A DNA stretch of 64,000 nucleotides from Xestospongia muta (GCA_963693285.1 OY848924.1:7027842-7091841), one strand, 5' to 3'. Shown: positions 25,065 to 38,455, numbered from the stretch's first letter. Program-made: numbers and translations. The notes: generated by a model from the letters alone, not told the origin.

Positions 25065-26100
25065 AGAAAAGTAAACAAGTCATACATGACTTCTTTGTTT
25101 GCATTTATAGAACAAGTAAACAAGTCATACATGAGTTCTTTGTTTGCATTTATAGAAGAAGTAAACAAGTCATACATGATTTGTTTAAACAAATAAACAA
25201 TACTTTTGCTTTCATTATAAGGTTATAAGGTTAACCATCAATATAAACATCTGGTCTTAACTTAATAAAGATGGGTGGAAGTCATATACAAGCAATATAT
25301 AGTAATATTGCAAATTTACTGATATATAAGTTGTATAAGTTTACTGTGGTAGTTTGGACCAGCTGTTTTATAATGGAAAGCCAGCTCCCTCTCAGTGACA
25401 AAATTTGGTTTAGTTTCAATTACAAAATTTATATAATCAAAATATAAATCAGTTGTAAGTGGCTCTAAAGTGCTAACTTTGATTGTTGAGATTAAAAGTT
25501 GTGGTGCCTATATGAATAACATGAGCTACCTCATCACAATTAATCACTTATATCAACTATACAACTGTCATATTGGTTTTTAAAATTCTCAAATGCATTT
25601 ACAAAATCAAATTGTTAACAAACAATTGTCTTATTCAATTGAATTGTGATTATGTGGACTGATACCATAGTTGGAACTTCCCTGTTCATTTTTCAAAAGA
25701 CTTGTTGGATACGGCTTGCTTGACTACAGTCTATAAAGGGTAGGTGTGATGTATTGACTTTTTATATAGTTAGTAACTTTATTAAGATTCAACCAATGGT
25801 ATAACAGAATAACACAATTTATAGTAAAGGTGGCATAGAGCACTTAGGGGACAGGAAATAGCAAAATATGATAAGATTCATAAGAATACATAGCTATAAC
25901 TAGGTGAACATAATACCAAAGTATATTATGTTGACCTAGTTATATCCATGTATTCTTATTAGTCATGTGTACTTGGCCAAATACACATGACTAATACAAT
26001 ACAAGCAATACAGTACAGTAGGTTTACTGATAGAAGTTGTATGATGCATGCATATGTTTACACATTCACTATTATAATGTTAATATTATTACTGTGGTGC
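25065..26100. repeat. Segmental-duplication unit S2 (noncoding, empty site)
   Basis: Second copy of the S1/S3 unit, with three palindromic tandem units (25065-25185). It lacks the TA-flanked insertion and continues through TGTACTTGGCCAAATACACA (an inverted repeat with ATTAGTCATGTG...CACATGACTAAT, about 25958-25996) to the ATTACTGTGGTGCTATCATT end. Confidence 0.85.
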
Positions 26101-27760
26101 TATCATTGAACAAAGTTTTACTTACCTCCTTTATTGTCAAGTATAATCGTTCAATACAGTGGAATGATTAAGTGGTTTTATGGTACAATATGTTGCTTTG
26201 TTCCCAATAGGTCATTGTTAGATATCTACAAGGTTAGATAAATTTAGGGCTTACAATATACAGAAATTGAGTTATCCATGTACAAAGAACAAACACATGC
26301 AATCAAATTAACACTATGGAAGATTTGTTTTCAATTCTTCTTTACAGTTATTGACCACAAATATCGAAGGAATTAGTTAATTAAGAAGTATCTCAATCGT
26401 TTCATTTATCAAAGTTAACAATTGTATTCCAGTTGCTAGGCAGTCAAGATACATTTTGAAACAATCATCATTTTAAGTATACATGTCATAGACTGAGATC
26501 ATATCTCAAATTAATGTGTATAAAAATGATATAAATAATTATACAGATTAATCTTTGGATTTGAGGTGGTCCCACTTCTCATTTGATTGGCATCAAAGGG
26601 GACAAAGGAGACATAGGTGCTTGGTGTACCAAGAGCACCTGTCGTGGGTTACATTAATTCTTTGTATATTTTGTGGTATATTTATTTATTTCTGTTTATA
26701 ATTCCTACAATAACAATCATATAGGGGAGCAATACAACACACTCATGCAAGCACATATTATTTCTAAGTTGGTTATTTGTTTTGTCAAGTATGTTAATTA
26801 TCCATTAAATCTTGAACTCATGATGTACTAACACCTAGCATATCTAATTTGTGAACTCAATTGAACTCCTCCTGAGTTTAGATTACCTTCAATTTCAAGT
26901 CTTCTTTTGTTAACCTTAATTGTTGACCTCTGATCTATATGTACTTTGACAATAACAGAATCATGCATGCCTTTGTAGTAAGGACTAAATGGACCAGATA
27001 CTATAGCACATGGTCTGCACTGCATGGGCTAGTACAAGTTATACTTGATATTACAATAGAAAATATAATGCATATGTATTAATTATTTATCTGGTGTGAT
27101 AACATCATACCTACAGAAAAGTTTTATTTCATCCATAGTATATTATTAAATGTATTGTACTTTGAGCATGTAAACTGGCATCTCATTACTATAAATAAAA
27201 AGTTTTTAGAGTTTCTAAATCGTATACACATTTGATCATCTTATCACCTGCACTAGCAACAAAAACATTATAAGTCAAACAGCATTACCAGAACACTGTA
27301 ATGATATTAGCATTATGGAAGATTCTGTTTTCAATTCTTCCTATATAGGTATTGACAACTATAGAAGGAAATTAAGGAACATGTATTAACATGTATTATA
27401 TCTAATTTTTGAACTCGATTGAACTCTTCCTGTTTCAATTTCCTCAAGTCTTCCTTTTGTCAACCTTGTTGAATTGACTTGCACTAAACTAGTGTCCAAT
27501 GAATATAGTAAGTTCACTAATGCACTATCAACAACACATAATGACAACTACAAAAATCATAATGAATGAATGCAATATTTATTAATATTTGGACTAGGTA
27601 GGAATATTAAGTCAGTGAAAGGTTTCTTACATAACAAACAAAATTTAAGTGTGTGTCAAAATTTTGAACACAATACCGTTCAATTTCAAAAATTAGACAA
27701 TTCTATGAAAGTGGACTGCATTCAATCATTAATAGATCTACAACTTACAAGCTTTTCAAC
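26101..27760. other. Intergenic, AT-rich, with an internal repeat
   Basis: No supported gene. The block near 26838-26925 (TCTAATTTGTGAACTCAATT and flanks) recurs in diverged form at 27398-27480. The last 130 bp (from GTGTGTGTCAAAATTTTGAA near 27650 to CTTACAAGCTTTTCAAC) match the 5' flank of copy I and form a promoter type without the TATATATAG box. Confidence 0.6.
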
Positions 27761-29910
27761 ATGAAGCTACTACTGTTTGCAGTTGTGTTCTACTTGGCAG
27801 TTACTGTCAAAGCTCAGGATTGTACAACTCTAGCTAATGCTGGTAACTGTGACTTCTACACTCAGTGTGTAGAGGCAAGATTTCAATGTGGTGCTAATGG
27901 ATATCCTCGTGGCTATGGTGACAAGTACTGCCGTCAATTGACAAACAAGCAAAGTTGTCTTACTCCTACAGTAAGTATTTAGTATTCTTCTAAAAGTTCT
28001 ATGTAGTAGTAGCTACATGTGCTATGCACATGTCATGTGATACTTATGAATATTATTAGTGTTGTTAGAAATATACCAGCTGGACAGATACTATTCAGTC
28101 TGTCCAGGCAGAGTAGTTGTGACTACAATCACTACTATTACATTCTATTTTATTAAATTTCATATATAGGGTCAAACATGGGTCAATAATACCAAGACTT
28201 GTCTTATGAAAGCCATCTTGAATAGTGACATTTACAAGTCAAATGGAACATGTAGTCAATTAGAGACATTTGCTTTTAACAGCCACGCATCTTGTTATAC
28301 AGATAATGGATTCTGTACTGACATTCTATTAAGTGCCACTAACCTTCATTGCCTTGCCTTTGAAGTCTTTGTCTGGAGAGATTTCTGGAATAAACAGGCA
28401 ATTCAACAGGTTTGAAACTAATAAAATTGCTTATAACTGTGATGTATCACTTAAGGTTCTTAAAACAGTAACTACATGTGCAAAGCAGGCAGCTGATAGT
28501 TTCTTGTCTTCTGTGGATAGTTGGATATCAAACACTACACAACTTGTTACACGTCAACTCCTTCAAACTTTGAAAAATCTTCTTGGAGGTATAATTGTGT
28601 ATTTTTTATTGACTAATATAACCAATATAACTGTTTACAATATAGGTTGCAAATCTGGTCTTGATATTATCTTTGTGTTGGATGCTTCTGGAAGTGTAGG
28701 TATCTCACACTTTGTAACAATGAAAAGTTTTGTTAAAACTATCATCTCTAACTTTGAAATTGGGGCTAACAAAACACGTGTTGGAGTTGTAAGATTTGCA
28801 AGCTCAGCTTCTATTGTAATTCCACTTGGTTCAATTAACGATGCTTCACTGCTAAATACTTCTATTACTAATATTATTTATACTAGTGGAGGAACAGCTA
28901 CACATTTAGCTTTAAATCTCTTGGAAACTGCCTTTAGTAATTCTCGTACAAGTCAAGGAGTCCCTCGAGTAGCTATAGTTTTTACTGATGGTCAATCCAA
29001 TTCACAATCTTTAACTGCTCAAGCTGCACAGGCTGTTCATGATGCTGGTATAGTAGTCTACTCATTTGGTATTGGAGGTGGTGTCAACCTCAAGGAACTT
29101 AATACTATAGCTTCTAGTTCTAACAATGTCTTTGTTATTTTAAATTTTTCTCCAAGTCAATTTGCTGCACAACTGCTCCCACTACAAACAACAACTTGTA
29201 CAAGTGAGTACTTACATTATATGTCATTGTTACATAATGTGACCTTTATCTTAAACAGCTCCAGCCAAAATATCTATTAATGTCAGTATACAAACAAGTC
29301 TTGGTATAAATGAGTATCGCTTGCTTCAATATAGCTTTCCTGATGAAGGTCTCATAATAAAAATAAATATCATATCTGGACGATTGTTAATCTATGGATC
29401 ATTTTCAGTAAGAAATCCTACTTCATTAACAGCTGATTTCTCCATTCAAAGTACAAGTACTGGTATAGATTATTTTATAAGTCCTGACTTATATCAGTCA
29501 TCTACTGGTGGTATGCAAACAAGTCGTCGACGTCGTCAAACTGGTTCACCATTAAACACAACAGCTAATGTTTTTCTATCCATTGAGGGTCTAGACACAA
29601 ATAATACATTCTCTCTTAATACAACATTTGGAGATACAGCTCCACCAACTATGACATTAACTACACCAATATTACCAACTATGACATTAACTACACCAAT
29701 ATCAACAGCCATGCCAACACCAACATCTACTCCTAGTGCAGGTAAACACCAAAATAAAAGCATATACTATAAGATATACCATTAGTACAATATCAATGCT
29801 CACATAATAATTACAACATTGCTCTATCTATATTTACAGCACTAGGACTGAAAACAGCCTACCTATCACTATTGACCCTGGTGGTTGTGCTCTTTGCTGT
29901 GCTGCTATGA
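27761..29910 (+). CDS. Stanniocalcin-like/vWA GPI-anchored protein, copy G
   Basis: Exons 27761-27970, 28170-28409, 28456-28588, 28646-29203, 29259-29741 and 29840-29910 give 564 aa. Intron 1 is 199 bp, longer than in the others, and contains an inverted repeat (CTGGACAGA...TCTGTCCAG, about 28080-28108). Exon 3 uses a different acceptor context (CTTAAG) and reads V-L-K-T-V-T-T-C. Exon 4 opens like copy C (S-V-G-I-S-H-F) and continues like copy B. Metal-site residues are present. Exon 5 carries S-R-R-R-R-Q, a furin-type site, and a Thr/Pro/Met stalk like B's with a repeated T-M-T-L-T-T-P-I-L unit. The tail is L-G-L-K-T-A-Y-L-S-L-L-T-L-V-V-V-L-F. The 3' flank is shared with copy L. Confidence 0.89.
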
Positions 29911-31440
29911 AGACAGAATACTTAAGGCCTCCTCTCCAATCTTATTGTAATCATAAACTGTAATAGTTGCATTGTCGTTTACTATATAGTTGTGTTAGAC
30001 ATTTAGCAGAAGTCTTTATGTCCTCCATATTTTAACGATGAGCATTGGTTAGTAATATAACACACAATAAGTATTAACTTCTATTTTTGTAGGATGACTA
30101 GCATATTTTTTCTTGTTGTTGCATATGTATACCAAATTATGTTTATTTTTGTTATAATCATATGAGAGGAGTTTGTTATTAAAATAAACAATTGTTTTAA
30201 ATAAAATTTTTGTAAATTAATATTATATTCATAGTCAGCATGTATACAAGCTAACACAATAATAGGAGGTATACGTTAGTGTATATATAATTTATTCATA
30301 TCATTAGTACATGTATACATATTGACCACATAAGTGAACACAGTTATTAGTTATCATATAATAAAAAAGTGAAACAGTTATAATGAATATCATTTAATTG
30401 TATTACGCTAGCTATTATTGAAGATTTTAAAATGAAAATATAAACTTTGTAACTAACTAGACATGTATTATTACTGCTGTTATGAACAATGGTTGTATTT
30501 CAGTTGTCATCAAAGGTGATCTTATATGTACTCTGGTATATCATACATTTATAAAATAAAGAGCTACCATATGTGAGCTTAGTATCAACATAGTTCTTAT
30601 ATAATCAACCACCTGTCACTGCTAATATAGTGGTGGATCATTTTAACACAACAATTTGTTATTTGAGTGTCATGTCACTCATTGGATTTCCTTTTGTGAT
30701 GTATAAGAATGGCAAACAGACATCATATAATGTGCATATAAAATGCCCAATATATATATTATCATTTCCTCATATTATATTAAGTAGTTTCATTATGTAG
30801 CTGTTTATAGACTAATAATCCTAACTGGTTGTTTATTTGACTTACTAGCAAATGTGATATAGATTCTAAACTTGATTCTGAATGTATATGGTGATAACAG
30901 ATACTATAATGTTAGCTAGTACATTCATTGGTGGTATAAGTAGTATATTTGATGATATTTTCATACATGTACTAAATTCATATGTTATAATTGAAAGTAC
31001 TAGTGTATAGTGCTTATTACATCCAATGATGTAGTTTTAAATTTGGATTATTTTTTAAAAATATTCTAGGATTAAATTTGAGCATATACAAATACAATAA
31101 TTTGTATTATTGATTTGATCTCACAATTCAATTACCCATGTGATGGTGCTCAATATATGAAGTTTCTGCTCTATTTACATCAAATACAAATGCTTTCTTC
31201 TCTTTAAATGTTGCTAGTGTTACATACAAGATTTGATGAATCAGTTTTAGTAAGGAAATAAACAAAATACTCATGACCTTTAATCAACTAATGAGACTGA
31301 AACTGAAATTCTAACAATTATTTTAGAGAACTAGTCAGTAAGTAGCTGCAGTAATTTAAACTGTGAAAACTGTATAACAACTGTAACTGGTTACGTAACA
31401 GGACATCTTTGGAGCCCATTTCAAGCACCATATGAGAGGA
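29911..31440. other. 3' flank of copy G and unique spacer
   Basis: Positions 29911-30400 match the 3' flank of copy L (58020-58510). The rest is AT-rich with no gene seen. The part at 31310-31450 matches 3490-3640. Confidence 0.65.
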
Positions 31441-31489
31441 TCAATTACAATGCTGAAAATGAAAGTATTGTTTTGTTTGTTTGTTTGTT

Positions 31490-32680
31490 GTTTGCATTTA
31501 TAGAACAAGTAAACAAGTCATATATGACTTGTTTGTTTGCATTTATAGAAGAAGTAAACAAGTCATATATGACTTCTTTGTTTGCATTTATAGAAGAAGT
31601 AAACAAGTCATACATGACTTGTTTAAACAATAAAACAATACTTTTGCTTTCATTATAAGGTTATAAGGTTAACCATCAATATAAACATCTGGTCTTAACT
31701 TAATAAAGATGGGTGGAAGTCATATACAAGCAATATAATTATAGTAATATTGCAAATTTACTGATATATAAAGTTGTATATAAGTTAACTGTGGTAGTTT
31801 GGACCAGTTTTATAATAGAAAGCCACCTCCCTCTCAGTGACAAAAAATTTGGTTTAGTTTCAATTGCAAAATTTATATAATCAAAATATAAATCAGTTGT
31901 AAGTAGTTCTAAAGAGCTAACTTTGATTGTTGAGATTAAAAGTTGTGGTGCCTATATGAATAACATCATGAGCTATCTCATCACAATTAATCACTTATAT
32001 CATCTATACAACTGTCATATTGCTTTTGAAATTCTCAAATGCATTTACAAAATCAAATTGTTAACAAACAATTGTCTTATTCAATTGAATTGTGATTATG
32101 TGCACTGATACCATAGTTGGAACTTCCCTGTTCATTTCTCAAAAGACTTTTTGGATATGGGTGGCTTGACTACAGTCTATAAAGGGTAGGTGTGATGTAT
32201 TGACTTTTTATATGGTTAGTAACTTTATTAAGATTCAACCAATGGTATAACAGGATAACACAAACAAATTATAGTAAAGGTGGCATAGAGCACTTAGGGG
32301 ACAGGAAATAGCAAATATGATAAGGTTCATAAGAATACATAGCTATAACTAGGTGAAGATAATATCAAGATATATTATGCTGACCTAGTTATATCCATGT
32401 ATTCTTATTAGTCATGTGTACTTGGCCAAATACACATGACTAATACAATACAAGCAATACAGTACAGTAGGTTTACTAATAGGAAGTTGTATGATGCATG
32501 CATATGTTTGAGAATTCATTATTATAATGTTAATATTATTACTGTGGTGCTATCATTGAACAAAGTTTTACTTACCTCCTTTATTGTCAAGTATGACCAT
32601 TCAATACAATGGAATGATAAAGTGGTTTTATGGTAAAATATGTTTCTTTGTTCCCAATAGGTCATTGTTAGATATCTACT
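31490..32680. repeat. Segmental-duplication unit S3 (noncoding, empty site)
   Basis: Third copy of the S1/S2 unit. It starts with three units of about 50 bp (AAGTCATATATGACTT palindrome, 31497-31625), includes the uninterrupted AGCTATAACTAGGTG empty site at about 32341-32355, and ends near TTCCCAATAGGTCATTGTTA. Confidence 0.85.
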
Positions 32681-33060
32681 CATAGAATAAATTGTGCTAC
32701 TCATAGAATAAATTTATTTTTAGTTTATTATTGGTCTTTTTATGTCCTAGACTATACATTCAATAGTTTGTCTTACTGCAAGTAACATCAATATTGATAT
32801 GAAGTTTATTAATGTAATATTATTAGTTTGTATAATTATTGTATATATAATCATTCATATTATTATTACAAACTACATATATGATAGATGCCAAAGATAT
32901 CAACTATCATTAACACTATCATGACAGACCAAAAGGTGATAACAACTGCTACATGTCAGATCACCATTATGTTCAGGATAACTCACTTTGAACTATCCTA
33001 CACAAAACCAATTCAATAATATTTCAGGACAGTTCAATGTTTTTCTAGTGTGGATTCTGA
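32681..33060. other. Intergenic, nothing recognised
   Basis: AT-rich spacer between unit S3 and the repeated upstream region of copy H. Confidence 0.5.
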
Positions 33061-33889
33061 TTTATCTTATTTATTAGAGCTGCTCTAGATAGAATAGTAT
33101 GCTTCATGGGTTGCTAATCTATTGATTATAAATAGACACTAAATACCTTCAAATTCAAACAATCTTAATTAATTTATATCTTTCAAATAATATGCCAATT
33201 CTAGTTTGTATCAGCTAGTTTTCTGTAAATACAAGGCTACTGTATACATTAATGGTTAGATTAATACCTTCTGAACACCATACACAAAATACAACCAATA
33301 AAGATTAATATATGCTAAAACTACTTCAATGTACACATGTAAATAAATGGTGTCTCTCTGGGAGGCTACTTCCCAGCTCTGTAAGAATCACTATGTTTAT
33401 TGTTACAGTGATCCAAACATGAATATCTTGTGTAAGATCATAACTGTCTTAAAAGCCTTCTAATCTTATAGTAATCACAGTTTAAATGAAATAATATTAA
33501 GACCTAAAAGGACAGAAAGAAGATAAAGAACTCTGTACCATCCCAGTATTATTGCCTGCTTGTAAGGTTTTACAACTTCAAAATTTGATTAGATAAGATA
33601 CATTAACATGTAACATTTTGATTTCACTTGGTTCATTAACAAGGTTACAAACACTTCTATCACCATATTGGCGAAGGGTAATTTCTATTCACTTAATTAG
33701 GTCATCCCATATAAGGTATGCATATGTTATGTGTGTCATATTCATAGCATGTATTTAAAAATTATACTATGCTGTGGGATGAGTCTAAATTTAATAATAA
33801 AGTTAGGCAATAACATATAGCCAGTCCAGAACAGCCATTCAAAGCTATTAGTCTATATAGAGTACTACTACAAGAAACTCTTTTTCAAC
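33061..33889 (+). promoter_or_regulatory. Upstream region and TATA box of copy H
   Basis: This repeated 5' spacer is shared with J (42110-42936), L (55200-56024) and, in part, K. TATATA at 33854-33859 lies 31-36 bp before the ATG, within CTATATAGAGTACTAC, followed by the conserved leader AGAAACTCTTTTTCAACATG. Confidence 0.7.
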
Positions 33890-36191
33890 ATGAAGCTACT
33901 CCTGTTTGTAGTGGTGTTCTATTGGGCTGTTACTGTCAAAGCTCAGAACTGTACAGCTCTAGCTAATGCTGGTAACTGTGACTTCTACACTCAGTGTGTA
34001 GAGGCAAGATTTCAATGTGGTACTAATGGATATCCTCTTGCCTATGGTAACAGATACTGTCGTCAATTTGGAGATAAAAGAAGCTGTTTTACATCTACAG
34101 TAAGTTATTAAGCATTTTTCTTCTAGAAGTTACCTATATTTTTGTATAGGGACAAACTTGGATTGATAATGTAAGAATTTGTCTTATGAGGGATATCCTA
34201 AACAGCAATGTCTACAACTCAAATGGAACGTGCAGAGAATTACAGACAGTGGCTTTTGACAGTCATCCATCTTGTTATACTGATAACGGATTCTGTACTG
34301 ACATTCTTCTGAGTGTCACCAACTTGTACTGTCTGGCTGTTGAAGTCTATCGATGGAATGATTTCTTCAACAAACAAGCAATTCAACAAGTGCACCAAAT
34401 TAATATGTATTTAAAGATACTTCATATATTATTGCTTCCCTATAGGTTTATGACACAGCAACTACATGTACCAAGCAGGCAGCTGATAGTTTTTTGTCTT
34501 TTGTGGATGGTTGGATATCAAATGCTGTACAACTTGCACGTCAACTCCTTCAAACATTGAAAAAACTTATTGGAGGTAAGTATACGTGCACTTAAAATAG
34601 TATTTTTGTTATTTCAATCATTACCATAATCTTATCAATATGATGGAAGCCCAATATTAAATTGAGTTACCACAAAACCGAAACTGGTCTAACTTAATAT
34701 GTTATAAAGTTAATTCAACTAGAAGCCAAAAAATAGTTTATGTCAGAGAATTGAAGCTACGAGCGAGAGATAGATACTATGTCAGCTTAACTAACTGGAT
34801 TAGTTTTAGTTTAAATGGTATCTGTTTATAGCTTCAATTGAGGCCATGATTACTATAGCAAAGTATGCGTGAAAGGAATGTGCTTTGTAGCAACTTAGAA
34901 TGGGTTTACATAATATTGACGAAACTGTGGTAACAAAGACCTCAGTTAAAATGACAAAATGCTTTTTTCAGTGTGCACAGTACAACTCTTAATTTTTACA
35001 ACCATGCATACATCTATTTTATATAGGTTGCAAATCTGGAATTGATATTATCTTTGTGTTGGATGCTTCTGGAAGTATTGGTAGCTCAAACTTTGTAACA
35101 ATGAAGAACTTTGTTAATAACATCATTTCCAACTTTGAAATTGGGGCTGATAAAACACGAGTTGGAGTTATAAGATTTGCAAGTTCAGCTTCTATTGTGA
35201 TTCCACTTGGTTCAATTAACAATGCCACAGTCTTGAACACTTCTATTAGCAATATTTCCTACACTAGAGGTAACACATATACAAATTTAGCTTTAAATCT
35301 TCTACACACTGCATTCAATAATGCTCGTACAAGTGAAGGAATCCCTCGAGTAGCTATAGTTTTTACTGATGGTAGATCCAATTCACCAAATTCAACTGCT
35401 CCAGTTGCACAGCTAGTTCATGATACTGGTATAGTGGTGTACTCATTTGGTATTGGAAGTGGTATTGACACTACTGAACTCAATACTATAGCTTCTAGTT
35501 CAAGAAATGTTTTTCTCATTTCAAACTTTTCTCCCACTCAATTTGCTGCCAAACTGCTTCTACTACAAACATCAGCTTGTACAAGTAAGTATATTACATT
35601 TTATTAATAGAATGAACTTTGTATGTTCTCTATCTCAAATAGCTCCAGCCATTGCTTCTATAAGTGATCCATTGAAGACAAGTCTTGGTATGGATGAAAC
35701 TCGTTTGCTCCAGTATCCCTTCCCTGATGAAGGCATTACATTAAAAATTGATATTACTAAAGGACAAGTACAGGTCCAAGGATCATTCACAATACAAAAC
35801 CCTACTTCTTTAACAGCTGATTTCTCCATTCAAAGTACAAGTACTGGAATAGATTACTTTATAAGTCCTGACTTATATCAGTCATCTACTGGTGGTATGC
35901 AAACAAGTCGTCGACGTCGTCAAACCGGTTCACTGTCCAACACTACAGCTAATGTCTACTTGTCTATTGTGGGCCTACTTAATAACAATACATTCTCCCT
36001 AAATACAACATTTGGAGATACAACTAATGCAGGTAAAACGTAAATGTATAACATAATACTTTTCCTAATGTCTTTATTCTGATCAATTATTGAAACTCTT
36101 ACTCATTTTTATAGCTTTAGGAATGAAGACAATCTATCACATTCCACTCATTGCTGTTTTCTTTGCCTTGCTAACTACCTTAATGCATTAA
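33890..36191 (+). CDS. Stanniocalcin-like/vWA GPI-anchored protein, copy H
   Basis: Exons 33890-34099, 34150-34389, 34446-34575, 35027-35584, 35643-36032 and 36115-36191 give 534 aa. Exon 3 is three bases shorter than elsewhere (Q-L-A-R-Q for Q-L-V-T-R-Q). Intron 3 is 451 bp because of an insertion shared with copy I. The vWA metal site is complete, with the G-N-T-Y-T-N variant of the third loop. Exon 5 has S-R-R-R-R-Q and one stalk unit (F-G-D-T-T-N-A-G). The tail is of the L-G-M-K-T-I-Y-H-I-P-L-I-A-V-F-F-A-L-L type shared with I, J, K and M. AATAAA lies at 36369-36374. Confidence 0.89.
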
Positions 36192-36860
36192 AACTAGCTC
36201 AGTATACAAAAGATTGCACTGCCAATAGTTACCAAATAGTTGTTGAACTATATATACTTGTTACTTACCTAGCTTTGTTATTACAATATTATATTGTGTT
36301 GTATATAGTAAGTTTTTTGATGCAGTGTTAGTTATAGTAGTTTTTGTTACTACATATTTTATTTTAAAAATAAATATTCTTTAACTTTATATCAATGTAC
36401 ATACCAAGAAACTACTCAGTCAGTAATTCACATGAACTCTACATTCCACACTAATTTATCCATGTAAGCTACAAAGTAGTTATTAAAATGACATATTACT
36501 TTTTACAGTGATATCATAGTTCCTATAAACTATTAATATGAATTACTCACTATAGACTTCATGGAATCTAGAGTTCATGTGAATTATTATAGAATTTCTT
36601 GCTTTGTAAAAGTACAACATACAAACAAATTACTCCATGAGTAATTCACAAGAACTCTATATTCCATAGTTATCCATTCATTTAAGCTACAAATTAATTG
36701 TTAAAATGACATATTAATTTTTATAGTGATATCCTAGTTCTTATAGGGTCAACAAAGAATTCTTATTTTAAAATAAATACTATTGCAACTGTTTAAGTTC
36801 TATGTTAGTGATGAACTTAAATATATTATTAAATGGTATTATAAAAATATTTAAAGATAT
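36192..36860. other. 3' flank of copy H
   Basis: 3' UTR plus spacer repeated after J, K and M. No gene is seen. Confidence 0.65.
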
Positions 36861-36869
36861 TGTTTGTAC

Positions 36870-37915
36870 CTTGTAAACATAATGTCCAACTTGTCAAAAT
36901 GTCCTCAATCTTTCTCTTTTTTGATTGATGATGTTCATAACGTATTTCAAAAGGATCTAACACATAACATAACATTAGATGTTACTCATTCATCCATCCA
37001 ACCATTAATACATTCATCCATCTATCAATCTATCATAAATTTATCCATCAAACTCACCACTGGATGGGCGGGTCAAAAGACATTTATAAGAGCCACCTAA
37101 TTTATGATCACTTTTAATGAGAGGAGACACTTGGTCCGAAGGTAAAGAGGTGTGGTCATCAGAACAAGATAAAGGAAGTTCTAAACTGTCTAACATACAA
37201 TGAATCATAGTAGTACTAAAAGAGGAAGTAAACAATTAACTTATTATCTAGAAAATAATAAAATTACTTTATCATTTGTCTTGTCCATAACTGTTGGAAA
37301 TGTTTAAGTACATTTCTATAAGAATCTATAAATAATACAATGATTAGTGACATAATAATGATACATTATATTTCAATTTAATTTAAGTACATATACACTT
37401 ATATTGCCATAGCAACAGTAATAACTGAGTATCAAGTGATACTCTCTCTTTTCTTTAGTCCTCCCTCACCCTATCAACTTAATGAACTAACTATTACTGG
37501 ACAGGCATTCTTATGGCATCAAGTACGATGTATGACCAGTATCCTATTTCTCATAGGGAATGGTCTCGAACAACCTGAGGTAATCCTCATTGAGGTCTCT
37601 AAGTCACATTAAGATAGTGTCATTGTATCATTAGGTTATTGATCATATGTTAGATGTAGAAAAATGCCCTCAAAAACCTCAATATGGTATGGCAACAGGT
37701 AATGGTAATTTAACACCTGTTTTAATAACTTATTAATAATCTAACATTTAATAACTTACTACTGTAAATAACAAGTACATTAATTTTTAATCCTATTTAA
37801 TCCACTATCTACTAGTACCTGTCATCATCCAAGGGGTTCACAGTAAAATTGAATATCCTTCTTTTAAAATTTGTAACACCACCTGCAATATCCATCTGTG
37901 TTGGACAATGAGACA
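36870..37915 (-). pseudogene. PUS3: PUS3-type remnant P2 with an internal inversion
   Basis: - strand exons: 37895-37819 (M-D-I-A-G-G-V-T-N-F-K-R-R), 37325-37268 (H-F-Q-Q-L-W-T-R-Q), 37215-37058 (M-L-D-S-L-E-L to T-R-P-S-S) and the last exon from 36956, whose stop is lost (TTG for TAG). Between about 37435 and 37760 two exons lie on the + strand instead: 37459-37579 (T-G-Q-A-F-L-W-H-Q-V-R-C-M) and 37635-37698 (V-I-D-H-M-L-D-V-E-K). The exon with L-Y-D-C-G-Y-E-D-I-K-W is missing. A remnant of a further exon is visible at about 37978-38015. It cannot encode an enzyme. Confidence 0.85.
36995..37050. repeat. (CATC)n-like repeat in the last PUS3 intron
   Basis: Imperfect ATCC/ATCA tetramers. The same array is present in P3 (45665-45755), P4 (52615-52700) and P5 (62380-62475), with different lengths. 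Confidence 0.7.
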
Positions 37916-37919
37916 GAGA

Positions 37920-38455
37920 TATAGATAACACACACACATATTAATTAATACAAGGTTCATATTTTGCATTAAATTCTAAACTCATGTTCTCCAAAAAGCT
38001 TCTTAGCAGCTGTCTAAAAACTGTTGTAAAGACTAATTCTACCTACTCAAACAAATTCTATTACAATTAACTTTCAGTATCAAGAGACAGATATTGATGA
38101 TTAACTAGTATTAGCGTCTATGAGATGGATACTATTGAATACTGTATCAGTGCTTATCTCAGTACAAAAATGTATGTTCCAATATAACTCTATTATAACA
38201 TTTATTAACTATAACTCAATCCAGACCAATACCTGCCATTGAAGGTTTCTTCTATAACAAACAAAATTCGAGTGTGTGTCAAAACTTTGAACACACTACT
38301 GTTCAATTTTAGAATTAGACAATTCCATAAAATTGGACTGCATGCAATCATTATGCTGTCTCAAAACAATTTTTATTTGAGCCAAAAAAAGACATACTAA
38401 ATATAGATCATAATCAAATTTTTACAATTACTCCTACAACTTACAAGCTTTCAAC
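37920..38455. other. 5' flank of copy I
   Basis: Contains decayed PUS3 pieces up to about 38100, then a region shared with copy G's upstream DNA (GAGTGTGTGTCAAAACTTTG near 38270 to CTTACAAGCTTTCAAC). There is no TATATATAG box. Confidence 0.6.

Noticed and set aside
26828..27025. 65-codon - strand frame (M-Q-C-R-P-C-A-I-V)
   Set aside because: Not recognised. The adjacent repeat recurs in decayed form at 27.4 kb without the frame. It was left as intergenic, although an old gene relic cannot be excluded.
31473..31658. Repeated N-K-S-Y-M-T-x-L-F-A-F-I-E-E-V frame in S3
   Set aside because: Produced by the 51-bp tandem unit, a multiple of three; the frame is not kept in S1 or S2.
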